Below are positions 8,561 to 17,783 of a DNA stretch of 64,000 nt, in pieces; the stretch's first letter is position 1; each line of letters begins with the position of its first letter. Position numbers and translations under genes: made by a program. The DNA comes from CAVOJV01 sp963696325 (GTDB taxonomy: Bacteria > Pseudomonadota > Gammaproteobacteria > Competibacterales > Competibacteraceae), in assembly GCA_963696325.1 (NCBI GenBank), contig CAVOJV010000054.1, forward strand, positions 30,387 to 94,386, written 5' to 3'. The notes below the pieces were generated by a model, which worked only from the letters and a program-made list of their open reading frames with translations, did not search any database and was not told the origin of the DNA.

Positions 8561-9478
8561 ATGCACGCATCACCTACCGTTTCCCTGTGCGATCGCCTGC
8601 GCAATCTGCCGCAGTACCTGCTTCCTCAGCGTCTGCTGACCGGTCTTGTCTATCGCTTTACCCGGCTGCAAACGCCCTGGTTCAAGGATCTGCTCATCCG
8701 TCACTTCATTGCCCATTTCCAAGTGGACATGACCGAGGCGCTGGAGCCGAACCCGCGAAGCTATGTGGACTTCAACCAGTTCTTTACCCGTTCCCTGCGC
8801 GCCGCCAGCCGTCCCATGGCCCCTGGCGAAGCAACACTGTGCTGCCCCGTGGATGGCACGGTCAGTCAGGCCGGGAGCGTCAACGGCGACAGCCTGCTGC
8901 AGGCCAAGGGGCGCAGGTTTTCCCTGATCCAATTGCTGGGTGGGGATGAGGAGCGCGCCCGTCCTTTCCAGGATGGCAGCTTTGTCACCCTTTATCTATC
9001 GCCTCGCGATTATCATCGTGTTCACCTGCCAACGCAGGGGCGTTTGCGGGAAATGGTTCATATTCCCGGCAGGTTGTTCAGTGTCTCTCCCCTGACTACC
9101 CGCGTAGTTCCGGACCTGTTCGCCCGCAACGAACGGGTCGTGGCGATCTTCGTCACGACCGCTGGCCCCATGGCCATGGTGCTGGTGGGCGCCATCAACG
9201 TGGCCTCCATTGAGACAGTCTGGGCCGGTCCTGTCACGCCACCATTAGGCACGGTTTTACGGCGGTGGAATTATCCCGAGGCCGGAGCACGCTCGGTGCT
9301 GTTGGATAAGGGCGAGGAGATGGGCCGCTTCAATATGGGTTCCACGGTGATCGTTCTGTGCGGCAGGGACAGGGTAAACTGGGACCCGGCGCTTCAGGCC
9401 GGCGCCAGCGTGCGCGTGGGACAAAAACTCGGGGAAATATGCCGCACCTCGCCGATCCTGGCAGGGATCAGCGGCTAG
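8561..9478 (+). CDS. psd: Phosphatidylserine decarboxylase proenzyme
   Basis: A 305-aa pyruvoyl enzyme that converts phosphatidylserine to phosphatidylethanolamine at the inner membrane. Visible blocks are DFNQFFTRSLR, CPVDGTVSQAG, LYLSPRDYHRVHLP and the self-cleavage site in GRFNMGSTVIVL, where the Ser of GST becomes the pyruvoyl group (the usual LGST is MGST here). The ATG at 8561 lies 8 bases after a G-rich stretch and is preferred over 8525. Length and order of motifs are normal for the bacterial enzyme. Confidence 0.95.
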   Translation: MHASPTVSLCDRLRNLPQYLLPQRLLTGLVYRFTRLQTPWFKDLLIRHFIAHFQVDMTEALEPNPRSYVDFNQFFTRSLRAASRPMAPGEATLCCPVDGTVSQAGSVNGDSLLQAKGRRFSLIQLLGGDEERARPFQDGSFVTLYLSPRDYHRVHLPTQGRLREMVHIPGRLFSVSPLTTRVVPDLFARNERVVAIFVTTAGPMAMVLVGAINVASIETVWAGPVTPPLGTVLRRWNYPEAGARSVLLDKGEEMGRFNMGSTVIVLCGRDRVNWDPALQAGASVRVGQKLGEICRTSPILAGISG

Positions 9479-9490
9479 CAAGCAGTGTCC

Positions 9491-10483
9491 TCACGCCCGG
9501 TCGATGGGAAATGCGATCACATCCGTAAGCGAGGAACAGCCAGCGGCGATCATCATGAGCCGGTCGAATCCCAGCGCGACGCCAGCGCAGGCGGGCAGGC
9601 CCGCGGCCAGGGCGGCGAGCAGGTTTTCGTCCACGGCCATCGAGCGCAGGCCATTGGCTTCGCGCGCTTGATTGTCGTCGGCGAAACGGCGACGTTGTTC
9701 GCCGGCGTCGGTAAGCTCATGGAAGCCATTGGCTAGTTCGATACCGTTGATATACAGCTCGAATCGTTCCGCCAGTGGCGGATCGCCGTCGCGAACCAAC
9801 GCCAGCGCGGCCTGAGAGGCGGGATAATCATACAGGAATGTCAGCCGCCCCTGTCCCAGCTTGGGTTCGATGCAATGGCTGAGCAGCAAGTCCAGCCAGG
9901 GATCGGGATTGGCGGTAGGCATGTGCGGCGGCGGCATGATACCGTGAACAAACGCGCAGGCGGCTAGTTCCGTCACCGAGGCTCGCTGTGGGTCGAGGTC
10001 CACGTGGCGCTTAAATACTTCACGATAGGTCAGCCGTTCGCTGGCCGCGAGCGGGAGTCGATCCGCCAGCAGGGTGGTCACCAGTTCCGCCACTTCATCC
10101 ATCAGACGGTGATGGTCGAACCCCAGCCGATACCACTCTAGCAGGGTGAATTCCGGTTGGTGGTGGCGTCCCACCTCGCCGTTGCGAAACGCTTTGGCGA
10201 TCTGATAGATGCAGCCGCTGCCTGCCGCCAGCAGTCGTTTCATCGGAAATTCCGGGGAGGTGTGTAGATACAGGGTCTGACCCTGCTGTTGGCCGAGCCC
10301 TGGGTGACAAGTGACAAAGCTATCCAGTTGAGGATCGGTGGCGCCTGCTACGGAAAGGGCAGGGGTATCCACTTCCAGGACCCCCCGCGCCGTAAAAAAG
10401 GCGCGAATGACGGTCAGCAGACGCGCGCGCAGGCGTAACGTTGCCAGGGACGCAGCAGGCTGCCAGGGTCGGCCAGTGGACAT
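9491..10483 (-). CDS. epmA: EF-P--(R)-beta-lysine ligase
   Basis: A 330-aa class II lysyl-tRNA synthetase paralogue without the anticodon-binding domain. Motif 2 is AFRNGEVGRHHQPEFTLLEW, motif 3 is GVALGFDRLMMIAAG, and LYLHTSPEFPMKRLLAAG and YINGIELANGFHEL complete the active site. It attaches (R)-beta-lysine to EF-P. It lies immediately downstream of efp on the same strand, with epmB divergent next to efp, so the whole modification pathway is together. Confidence 0.95.
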   Translation of the reverse strand: MSTGRPWQPAASLATLRLRARLLTVIRAFFTARGVLEVDTPALSVAGATDPQLDSFVTCHPGLGQQQGQTLYLHTSPEFPMKRLLAAGSGCIYQIAKAFRNGEVGRHHQPEFTLLEWYRLGFDHHRLMDEVAELVTTLLADRLPLAASERLTYREVFKRHVDLDPQRASVTELAACAFVHGIMPPPHMPTANPDPWLDLLLSHCIEPKLGQGRLTFLYDYPASQAALALVRDGDPPLAERFELYINGIELANGFHELTDAGEQRRRFADDNQAREANGLRSMAVDENLLAALAAGLPACAGVALGFDRLMMIAAGCSSLTDVIAFPIDRA

Positions 10484-10503
10484 GGCTAAGCCTGGAACTC
10501 TGA

Positions 10504-11070
10504 TTACTTGACGCGGGAGACATAATCGCCGGTACGGGTATCGACCTTAATTACCTCGCCGGTCTGGACAAACAGCGGTACCCGCACCACGGCGCCAGTC
10601 TCCAGGGTGGCTGGCTTGCCGCCGCCGCCGGAGGTATCGCCCTTCAGACCCGGATCAGTCTCGATGATGGTCATGATGACGAAGTTGGGCGGAGATACGC
10701 TCAGCGGTACGCCATTCCACAGGGTCAATTGGCAGGTGTCCTGTTCCTTCAGCCACTTGGCGGCGTCGCTCACGGCAGTGGCGTCGGCGCTGATCTGCTC
10801 AAAGCTTTGCGGGTCCATGAAATGCCAGAATTGCCCGTCGTTGTAGAGATACTGCATTTCCACATCCATCACGTCAGCGCCTTCCACGCTGTCGCCGGAC
10901 TTGAAGGTGCGCTCGATGACCCGGCCCGTCTTGAGGTTGCGGATTTTGACTCGGCTGAATGCTTGCCCCTTGCCCGGCTTCACGAACTCGTTCTCGACGA
11001 TGGCGTAGGGGTCGCCATCCAGGATGATCTTCAACCCGCTCTTGAATTCATTGGTAGTATAGATAGCCAT
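10504..11070 (-). CDS. efp: Translation elongation factor P
   Basis: A 188-aa EF-P that relieves ribosome stalling at polyproline. MAIYTTNEFKSG begins at the ATG ending at 11070; the frame continues upstream but without homology. Lys34 is present in FVKPGKGQAFSR, the site that EpmA/EpmB modify. The C-terminal OB domains include LTLWNGVPLSVSPP and the end signature VIKVDTRTGDYVSRVK. Length is exactly that of the family. epmA follows after 20 bp. Confidence 0.97.
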   Translation of the reverse strand: MAIYTTNEFKSGLKIILDGDPYAIVENEFVKPGKGQAFSRVKIRNLKTGRVIERTFKSGDSVEGADVMDVEMQYLYNDGQFWHFMDPQSFEQISADATAVSDAAKWLKEQDTCQLTLWNGVPLSVSPPNFVIMTIIETDPGLKGDTSGGGGKPATLETGAVVRVPLFVQTGEVIKVDTRTGDYVSRVK

Positions 11071-11119
11071 TAATTTGCCTTTGCTATCGAGATAGCATCC
11101 AGTATAAATAAAATTGCTA

Positions 11120-12127
11120 ATGATACCTGAAACCTTGCCTTTGCGGCAGGTTCCTGCTTGGCAGCAGGAACTTGCCCACGCCATCTCCGATCCCGCCGAA
11201 TTGCTGCGGGTGTTGGCGTTGGACCTGGCCCTGCTGCCAGCGGCCCGCGCGGCAGTGGCGCTGTTTCCCTTGCGGGTACCGCGCGGTTATGTGGCGCGAA
11301 TGCAGAAGGGCGATCCTCGCGATCCTCTACTGCGCCAGGTTTTGCCGCTGGGCGAGGAAACCGTCGCCACCCCAGGGTTCCTGGCCGACCCGGTGGGCGA
11401 TCGGCAGGCGATGGTGGCGCCTGGGGTGTTGCACAAATATCAGGGCCGGGTATTGTTGATCGCTACGGGGGCTTGCGGTGTACACTGCCGCTATTGTTTC
11501 CGTCGCGCCTTCCCCTATGCTGATGGCAATCCCCGCGCAGAACACTGGCGGCAGGCGCTCGCTTACCTGGCTAAGCAGACCAGCGTCAGCGAGGTCATCC
11601 TGAGCGGCGGCGATCCGTTGTCGTTGAGCAATCATCATCTGAGCGCTTTGTTGAATGGGTTAGTTACTATCCCCCATCTGCGGCGCTTGCGTATTCACAG
11701 CCGCCTGCCCATCGTATTGCCGGAACGGGTGGAGCAAGGTCTCGTGGATCTGCTGGCAGGCTCGTCCCTGCAACCGATACTGGTGCTGCACGCCAACCAT
11801 CCACGGGAAATCGATGTGGGTGTGGGCGAGGCATTGCGACGGCTTGGCGCTGCCGGCGTAATGTTATTGAATCAATCCGTGTTGTTGAAAGAAGTCAACG
11901 ACTCGGCTGCTGTCCTTGCTGATTTGAGCCTTACCATGTTCAGATTCGGCGTGATGCCTTATTATTTACATTTATTGGACCGAGTGCAGGGAGCGGCCCA
12001 TTTCGAGGTGGAGGAAAACCGTGCATTGGCTATTATGGAAGAATTACGCAATGGTTTGCCCGGCTATCTGGTACCGCGCTTGGTGCGCGAGCAGGCGGGC
12101 CGACCCGCCAAGACTCCGGTACCCTGA
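11120..12127 (+). CDS. epmB: EF-P beta-lysylation protein, lysine 2,3-aminomutase-like
   Basis: A 335-aa radical SAM and PLP enzyme that makes (R)-beta-lysine for EF-P. The cluster motif is TGACGVHCRYCFRRAFPY (CxxxCxxC). SEVILSGGDPLSLSN, RIHSRLPIVLPERV, and VMLLNQSVLLKEVND are typical of the aminomutase family. It is shorter than clostridial lysine aminomutase, as expected for EpmB. I chose the ATG at 11120; an upstream TTG at 11114 is in frame. It is divergent from efp. Confidence 0.95.
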   Translation: MIPETLPLRQVPAWQQELAHAISDPAELLRVLALDLALLPAARAAVALFPLRVPRGYVARMQKGDPRDPLLRQVLPLGEETVATPGFLADPVGDRQAMVAPGVLHKYQGRVLLIATGACGVHCRYCFRRAFPYADGNPRAEHWRQALAYLAKQTSVSEVILSGGDPLSLSNHHLSALLNGLVTIPHLRRLRIHSRLPIVLPERVEQGLVDLLAGSSLQPILVLHANHPREIDVGVGEALRRLGAAGVMLLNQSVLLKEVNDSAAVLADLSLTMFRFGVMPYYLHLLDRVQGAAHFEVEENRALAIMEELRNGLPGYLVPRLVREQAGRPAKTPVP

Positions 12128-12177
12128 AGCCTTAGGATCTTAGCTCCCGCCATGCAACTGCCTAAAGGGAAATAGCG

Positions 12178-14271
12178 GTGTCTGAACCTTCGCTTATCAA
12201 TCTGCTGGTCGTAGACAGCTCGCTGTCTGATATAGATCACATCGTCCAGATTTTGCGCGCCTCTGGCTACGTGGTCCAGGAGATACACTCGGATCAGGAA
12301 GCGGAGATCCATAACTGCATTCAATACAAGCCTGTTGACCTAATCATGGTGCGCGAAGGCGAAAATCTTCCGAAGCTTCAGGAGGTACACGCTCAGGTCA
12401 TCGCGTCTGGCCAGGACATTCCCATTCTCGCCATCATGGACGAGCAGCTCCAGCAAAAGCCAGTGAAGCTGTTACGCGCTGGCGCCGACAATTTCTTCTA
12501 CCTGGGGGAACCCGAGCATCTGGCGCTGGCGGTGCGTAAGGAGTTGAGCCATCTACGCATCCGCCAGCAATTGCACTCGCAGGAGGCCAGGATCAAGGAG
12601 AGCGAGGCGCGTTGCCACGCGTTGTTGGAAAACTCCCGGGACGCCATCGCCTATATCCATGAGGGAGCCCATACATACGCCAATCCAGCTTACCTGCAAT
12701 TGTTTGGCTATGCCAATGAGCAGGAGTTGGAAGGCATCACGCTGATGAATCTGGTCAGCCAAGCCGACCGCGATAAGCTGAAAACCTTTCTGCGCCAGAG
12801 CATCAAGGCGGGCAGATCAGTGCAACCCATCAAACTTACCGGTTTGGATAAAAAAGGCAATCAGTTCCCGGCATCGGTGGAATGTATTCCCACCCGCATG
12901 AATGAAGAGCCCTGTCTGCAAATTCGTATCCACAACCCTTCCCAGTGGCAACAAGCCGAGCAAAAACTGGATGAATTCAGCAAACTGGATGGGCTCACCG
13001 GCCTCTATAACCGAAAATTCTTCACCCAGTATCTCGACCAGGTCTGTGCCGTCACCGGTTCGGGAAGCGGCGCCGTGCTTTACATTCTGTTGACTAACTA
13101 CCGTTCCGTCAACGAACAGGTTGGGTTGGAGGCGGTGGACCAACTCGCCATTGATCTGGCCAACTTGCTGCGCAGTCTCGTGTCGAAAAACGAGATCATT
13201 GCCCGTTTTTCCGATGCTGTGTTTGCCCTTTATACGGCTGAATCTTCGGGTAGGGCCACACTACAATTGGGTGAGCGAATTTGCGAAGCCATGAAGTCTC
13301 ATGTTACACATGCTGCTCATAAGCTGATCAGCACCACCTTTGCCATCGGCATCTGCATGGTGCAGAAAAATCATGAAAGCGCCATGCAGGCTTTGTCCCA
13401 TGCCGATCGGGCCTGTGAAATCGCGCGCCAGATGGGGGGTAATCAGGTACAGATCTACACTCCACCGACTGGCAAGCCAGGTGCGGGTGAGTCCCGCCAG
13501 GAAGAAAAACTGGTGGCGCTGATCCGAGATGCCATGAGTGGGGAAAGGCTGCGATTGCTGTTCCAGCCTATTGCCAGCTTCCAAGGCGACGTAACCGAGC
13601 GTTACAAGGTCTACCTGCATGTCTTGGGCAAGGATAATAAGCTGCTGCCAATGAGCACTTTGGGGCCGGTGGCCGAAAGCCGGGGGTTGATGCTACCGCT
13701 GGATAGATGGGCCGTCGTCCGTGGCTTACAGACCATCAGCGAGCGCTATCAACTGCTGGGCAAGCCCACTACCCTGTTCATTCGCATTTCCCAGAATTCG
13801 GTGGCGGAAAATCGCTTTCATGAGTGGCTGGAGAAGCATATCAAGGACATCGGCCTTGGCGGAGGGATTCTGGTGGTTGAGGTGACCGAGCAGTGCGCCG
13901 AACGTTGTTTCAAGGAAACCAAGCAACTAAGAGAGCATTTACAACAGCTGGGATGCGGGTTTGCGCTCGCGCATTTCGGCGGCCGTCCCAACTCGGAACG
14001 GATCCTGAACCATCTACTTCCCGATTACCTCAAGCTCGAGGGCAGCCTGATCGAAAAGTTCGCTAAAGGTAAAGACGCGGAAAGCCGTCGCGCAATGGCA
14101 GCCCTTACCCAACAGGCACAGGGGAAAAATATCTTGGTTGTGGCCGCCGATATTGCCACGGCTCCGCAGATGGCCAGTATCTGGCAGTTCGGCGTTACCC
14201 TGGTGCAAGGCGATATGGTCCAGGAACCCGGTGAACAGATGGATTTCGATTTTAAGCAGTTCGCTGGCTGA
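12178..14271 (+). CDS. FimX-like REC-PAS-GGDEF-EAL protein with degenerate catalytic motifs
   Basis: A 697-aa protein. The order is a receiver-like domain (residues about 1-125, LLVVDSSLSDIDHI), PAS (about 145-265), GGDEF (about 285-440, opening KLDGLTGLYNRKFF) and EAL (about 450-697). The GGDEF signature is ARFSDAVFALY and the EAL position reads YKVYLHVLG, so both enzymatic sites appear lost. The end keeps TLVQGDMVQEPGE, like the QGD segment of FimX. Length, order and degeneracy match FimX, a c-di-GMP receptor for type IV pilus function. The start is a GTG. A role as a c-di-GMP effector rather than an enzyme is inferred. Confidence 0.85.
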   Translation: MSEPSLINLLVVDSSLSDIDHIVQILRASGYVVQEIHSDQEAEIHNCIQYKPVDLIMVREGENLPKLQEVHAQVIASGQDIPILAIMDEQLQQKPVKLLRAGADNFFYLGEPEHLALAVRKELSHLRIRQQLHSQEARIKESEARCHALLENSRDAIAYIHEGAHTYANPAYLQLFGYANEQELEGITLMNLVSQADRDKLKTFLRQSIKAGRSVQPIKLTGLDKKGNQFPASVECIPTRMNEEPCLQIRIHNPSQWQQAEQKLDEFSKLDGLTGLYNRKFFTQYLDQVCAVTGSGSGAVLYILLTNYRSVNEQVGLEAVDQLAIDLANLLRSLVSKNEIIARFSDAVFALYTAESSGRATLQLGERICEAMKSHVTHAAHKLISTTFAIGICMVQKNHESAMQALSHADRACEIARQMGGNQVQIYTPPTGKPGAGESRQEEKLVALIRDAMSGERLRLLFQPIASFQGDVTERYKVYLHVLGKDNKLLPMSTLGPVAESRGLMLPLDRWAVVRGLQTISERYQLLGKPTTLFIRISQNSVAENRFHEWLEKHIKDIGLGGGILVVEVTEQCAERCFKETKQLREHLQQLGCGFALAHFGGRPNSERILNHLLPDYLKLEGSLIEKFAKGKDAESRRAMAALTQQAQGKNILVVAADIATAPQMASIWQFGVTLVQGDMVQEPGEQMDFDFKQFAG

Positions 14272-14329
14272 GGCGGGTTCGGCAAGGTGCGTTAAGGGGG
14301 TCAGGCACACGCCAGATCCCCCCGTTACA

Positions 14330-15217
14330 TCACCCGCGGGCGCGCAGGGCGGCAATGCGCTCTTCCAGAGGCGGGTGGCTCATGAACAATTTTTTTAAAC
14401 CATCCCCAAGTCCGCCGTTGATTCCGAACGCCGCCATTTCGGAGGGGAGATGCGAGGGTTCCGCTACCTGTCGCAGCCGCTCCAAAGCAGCGATCATCTT
14501 CTGGCGGCCCGCCAGGTTCGCGCCACCCGCATCGGCCCGGAACTCCCGCTGGCGGCTGAACCACATCACGATCATGGAAGCCAGAAAGCCCAGCAGAATC
14601 TCGGCTATCATGCTAGTGATCCAGAAGCCGATGCCCGGTCGATATCCCTCGTTATTGTTGGAGGACAAGGCACGGTCTACCAGGAAACCCACAACCCGGG
14701 CCAGGAAAATAACGAAAGTGTTCAACACCCCCTGGATCAGGGTCAGGGTAACCATGTCGCCGTTGGCCACGTGGCTTATTTCATGGCCCAATACTGCCTC
14801 CACCTCATCCTCGTTCATGGTTTGCAGTAGACCGGCGCTCACTGCCACCAGGGCATTGTTGCGACTGGCGCCGGTGGCGAAGGCGTTAGGTTCCGGCGCC
14901 TGAAAGATGGCGACTTCCGGCATGCCGATGCCAGCGCGGCTCGCCTGAGCGCGGACCGTCTGCACCAGCCACTGCTCGCTCCGGTTGCGGGGCTGGTCGA
15001 TTACCTGAGCACCGGTGGACATTTTGGCGATCCACTTGGACATGAACAGGGAAATAAACGACCCGCCCATCCCAAATACGGCCGCGAACACCAGCAGGGT
15101 GGGAAGGTTGATACCCGATCTACTGAGAAACTGATTGGCACCCAACACGTTTACAACGATGCCGAGCACGACCAGGACGGCTAGATTGGTTAGCACAAAC
15201 AGCACGACACGTTTCAT
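14330..15217 (-). CDS. htpX: Membrane-bound zinc metalloprotease HtpX
   Basis: A 295-aa inner-membrane M48B protease for quality control of membrane proteins. Two N-terminal helices (RVVLFVLTNLAVLVVLGIVV and LLVFAAVFGMGGSFISLFMS) are followed by the conserved EPNAFATGASRNNALVAVS and the catalytic HEISH of VLGHEISHVANGDM. The later Glu of the zinc site is in SRQREFRADAGGA. It is convergent with the FimX-like gene. Complete, normal length. Confidence 0.96.
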   Translation of the reverse strand: MKRVVLFVLTNLAVLVVLGIVVNVLGANQFLSRSGINLPTLLVFAAVFGMGGSFISLFMSKWIAKMSTGAQVIDQPRNRSEQWLVQTVRAQASRAGIGMPEVAIFQAPEPNAFATGASRNNALVAVSAGLLQTMNEDEVEAVLGHEISHVANGDMVTLTLIQGVLNTFVIFLARVVGFLVDRALSSNNNEGYRPGIGFWITSMIAEILLGFLASMIVMWFSRQREFRADAGGANLAGRQKMIAALERLRQVAEPSHLPSEMAAFGINGGLGDGLKKLFMSHPPLEERIAALRARG

Positions 15218-15273
15218 GCATTTTCTCCATTAGCAATGCCTAATTATTATTTATGGGTACAACCCGGCAAATT

Positions 15274-16308
15274 TCAAGGCAGGGGACGCCGGGTGAGGAA
15301 CATGGCATCCCCATAGCTGAAGAAGCGGTAGCGTCGGACAACGGCATGTCGATAGGCGTGCATGATGTTTTCATGACCGGCAAAAGCCGCCACCAACATC
15401 AGCAGGGTGGACTCCGGCAGGTGGAAATTGGTCACCAGGGCGTCCACGCAGCGGAACTGGTAGCCGGGATAAATGAAAATGCGGGTCTCCGCACACCAGG
15501 GGCTGATATTGCCTGCCGGGCAGGCCGACTCCAGGGCGCGCACCGCGGTGGTGCCGACCGCGACGATGCGCCCGCCCCGTGCCTTGGCAGCCTTGACCTG
15601 GGCGCACACCTGAGGACTGACCTCAGCGATTTCACCGTGCATGGCGTGGTCTTCTATGCGCTCGACCCGCACGGGCTGGAAGGTGCCCGCTCCTACATGG
15701 AGGGTCACGAAAGCCTGCTCGATGCCGTTGGCTGTCAGCTTGTCCAGCAGTTCCTGGTCGAAGTGCAGGCCCGCGGTGGGGGCGGCCACCGCTCCGGGGC
15801 GGCGTGCGTAGATGGTCTGATAGCGTTCGGCATCCTGGGCGTTGTCGGCGCGGGAGATATAGGGCGGCAGCGGGATGTGGCCATGCTGTTCCAGGATCTC
15901 CAGCACGGATTGAGCCGTGTCGAAATGCAGTCCAAACAAATCACCCGCGCGGCCTTTCACCGTGGCCAATACTTGGTTCTCCAGCCATAATCGGGCGCCT
16001 GGTTTAGGGGATTTGCTGGCGCGCACATGGGCCAGGACACGGTGTTCGTCCAGCAGCCGTTCCACCAGTACCTCCACTCTGCCGCCGCTGGCTTTGCGAC
16101 CATGCAAACGCGCTGGAATCACCCGGGTATCGTTAAACACCAGCAGATCACCGGGTCTCAGGAGATCGGGCAGGTCCGCAAAGATCCCGTCTTGCAGCAC
16201 GCCGCTACCGCCTTCCAGGCTTAGGAGACGGCTGGCACCGCGCTGCTCGGGAGGGTACTGGGCGATGAGTTCCTGGGGAAGTTCAAAATGGAAGTCGCTA
16301 CGTAACAT
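15274..16308 (-). CDS. queA: S-adenosylmethionine:tRNA ribosyltransferase-isomerase
   Basis: A 344-aa enzyme that adds the epoxycyclopentane ring of queuosine in tRNA. Visible blocks are FELPQELIAQYPPEQR at the N-terminus, LLVFNDTRVIPARLHG, APTAGLHFDQELL, VTLHVGAGTFQPV and the C-terminal NFHLPESTLLMLVAAFAG. Start and length match the family. It is divergent from the tRNA-Leu gene. Confidence 0.97.
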   Translation of the reverse strand: MLRSDFHFELPQELIAQYPPEQRGASRLLSLEGGSGVLQDGIFADLPDLLRPGDLLVFNDTRVIPARLHGRKASGGRVEVLVERLLDEHRVLAHVRASKSPKPGARLWLENQVLATVKGRAGDLFGLHFDTAQSVLEILEQHGHIPLPPYISRADNAQDAERYQTIYARRPGAVAAPTAGLHFDQELLDKLTANGIEQAFVTLHVGAGTFQPVRVERIEDHAMHGEIAEVSPQVCAQVKAAKARGGRIVAVGTTAVRALESACPAGNISPWCAETRIFIYPGYQFRCVDALVTNFHLPESTLLMLVAAFAGHENIMHAYRHAVVRRYRFFSYGDAMFLTRRPLP

Positions 16309-16374
16309 AGCGAACTATGGTAACAAGATCGAATCACGCTGGGCAGGGGGTTCAAGCCCTAAAGAGTCTGACGC

Positions 16375-16402
16375 TTGCCCGTCGCACAGAAATCTTTATA
16401 CT
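16375..16402 (+). promoter_or_regulatory. Sigma-70 promoter of tRNA-Leu
   Basis: A TTGCCC -35 (16375-16380) and a TATACT -10 (16397-16402) are separated by 16 bases. The -10 ends 15 bases before the tRNA and is followed by a GC-rich stretch, as is common for stringently controlled stable RNA promoters. Confidence 0.65.
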
Positions 16403-16417
16403 AATGGCCTTCCCCTT

Positions 16418-16503
16418 GCCGGGGTGGCGGAATGGTAGACGCAGTGGACTCAAAATCCACCGGGGGTGACCCCATGAGAGTTCGACTCTCTCCCTCGGCA
16501 CCA
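16418..16503 (+). tRNA. tRNA-Leu (anticodon CAA)
   Basis: Acceptor GCCGGGG pairs with CCTCGGC, and ACCA is encoded. The anticodon stem GTGGA/TCCAC encloses the loop CTCAAAA with anticodon CAA at 16450-16452. A long variable arm (CGGGGGTGACCCC) and the T arm GAGAGTTCGACTCTC complete a class II tRNA. The 3' part of this gene is the left attachment site of the integrative element. Confidence 0.97.
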
Positions 16504-16509
16504 TTAAAA
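16446..16509 (+). repeat. Left attachment site (attL)
   Basis: Left copy of the 64-bp direct repeat that bounds the integrative element. It lies within tRNA-Leu(CAA) from the anticodon arm to 6 bases past the CCA, and matches 53253-53316 without a mismatch. Confidence 0.92.
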
Positions 16510-16560
16510 TCAGTAAGTTAATAAAAGTCATCCAAGTTTTAAAATCCCGACGCCCTATCT

Positions 16561-16581
16561 TGTGACACTGATGTGACACTG
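16561..16581 (+). repeat. Paired TGTGACACT repeats, candidate integrase arm site
   Basis: TGTGACACT occurs twice, spaced TGTGACACTGA-TGTGACACTG, just inside attL. The same doublet (GTGTGACACTAATGTGACACTG) lies just inside attR at 53118-53139. Tandem copies next to both ends fit arm-type binding sites of a tyrosine integrase. Confidence 0.5.
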
Positions 16582-16709
16582 CCTAAAAATTAATGGTAGA
16601 ATATTGTTAACAGTTGTCTATTGTCGTGGGCAACAGAAGCAACGAACCGGCAGGGTGCGTCACCGCCCGACCGGTTCTAACCAAGACCGATAGCACAGAG
16701 TATCAGTCA

Positions 16710-17783
16710 ATGGCTACCGTCATTAAACGCCCCGATTCGCAAGGGCGTAATCATTTCCTCGTTCGTGTTCGCCTGAAAGGCTACCCCCCACAAACCGCCA
16801 CTTTCGAGCGGCTGACCGATGCCCGTAAGTGGGCGCAATCCACAGAAAGCGCTATCCGCGAGGGTAGGCACTTCAAGACCGTCGAAGCGAAACGCCATAC
16901 CCTGGCGGATTTGATCGAGCGGTACACCCGCGATGTTCTACCCAAAAAAAGGGACGGCAAGCGCCAAGCTACACAGTTAGCCTGGTGGAATGAGCAACTG
17001 GGCTTTCGCCTTCTGGCGGATATTACCTCGGCGCTGATTGCTGAACACCGGGACAGACTTGCAGCAACCCTGGTTCCTGGTAGCAAGACCCGTTCGCCTG
17101 CTTCCGTGGTACGCCATTTGGCGGTGCTATCCCATGCATTCAGCATCGCCGTGCGGGAGTGGGGGTGGTTGGAAGATAACCCCTGCCGGAAGGTCACACG
17201 CCCTAAAGAACCGTGTGGCCGGGTACGGTTCCTGTCCGACGATGAGCGGGAACGGCTGTTAAAGGCTTGCCGGGAGTCTGCTAGCCCGCACCTCTACCAT
17301 GCTGTGGTGCTGAGCCTGTCCACCGGGGCAAGGCAGGGCGAGATTCTAGGACTTTGTTGGCGGCAAGTGAACCTTAAGCGCGGCCTGATTACCCTGGATG
17401 ACCCCGAGAGGATCAAGAACGGTGAGCGGCGCAGCCTACCCCTGACCGGGTTAGCACAAGAGCTATTAAAGGAGCGTTCCAAGGTACGGCGCATAGACAA
17501 CGACTTTGTTTTCCCCAACCGTCAGGGCGATGGCGCTACCGACCTGCGCGACGCTTGGGAATATGCCATCCAGAAAGCCGGTATCGAGAATTTCCGCTGG
17601 CATGACCTGCGACACAGTGCTGCCAGCTATTTGGCCATGAACGGGGCTACGCTCGCCGAGATTGCCGAGGTATTGGGCCATAAGACCCTGCAGATGGTGA
17701 AGCGATACAGCCATTTGAGCGATAGCCATGTGGCCGGCGTAGTGGCGAGGATGAACGCGCAGATTTTTGGAGGTAAGCAATGA
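16710..17783 (+). CDS. Tyrosine integrase of the tRNA-Leu element
   Basis: A 357-aa site-specific recombinase. MATVIKRPDSQGRNHF begins an arm-binding domain, a SAM-like core-binding region covers about residues 65-165, and the catalytic domain follows. Catalytic residues are the Arg of LSTGARQGEILG, HDLRHSAASYLA, LGHKT and the nucleophile Tyr in VKRYSHLSD. The ATG at 16710 is preferred over an unconserved extension to 16614. It lies directly inside attL, the usual place for an integrase that uses the tRNA. Its stop overlaps the next gene by 4 bases. Confidence 0.95.
   Translation: MATVIKRPDSQGRNHFLVRVRLKGYPPQTATFERLTDARKWAQSTESAIREGRHFKTVEAKRHTLADLIERYTRDVLPKKRDGKRQATQLAWWNEQLGFRLLADITSALIAEHRDRLAATLVPGSKTRSPASVVRHLAVLSHAFSIAVREWGWLEDNPCRKVTRPKEPCGRVRFLSDDERERLLKACRESASPHLYHAVVLSLSTGARQGEILGLCWRQVNLKRGLITLDDPERIKNGERRSLPLTGLAQELLKERSKVRRIDNDFVFPNRQGDGATDLRDAWEYAIQKAGIENFRWHDLRHSAASYLAMNGATLAEIAEVLGHKTLQMVKRYSHLSDSHVAGVVARMNAQIFGGKQ

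Noticed and set aside
14296..14324. Terminator between the FimX-like gene and htpX
   Set aside because: Only five G:C pairs with a large loop and no T-tract; too weak to annotate.
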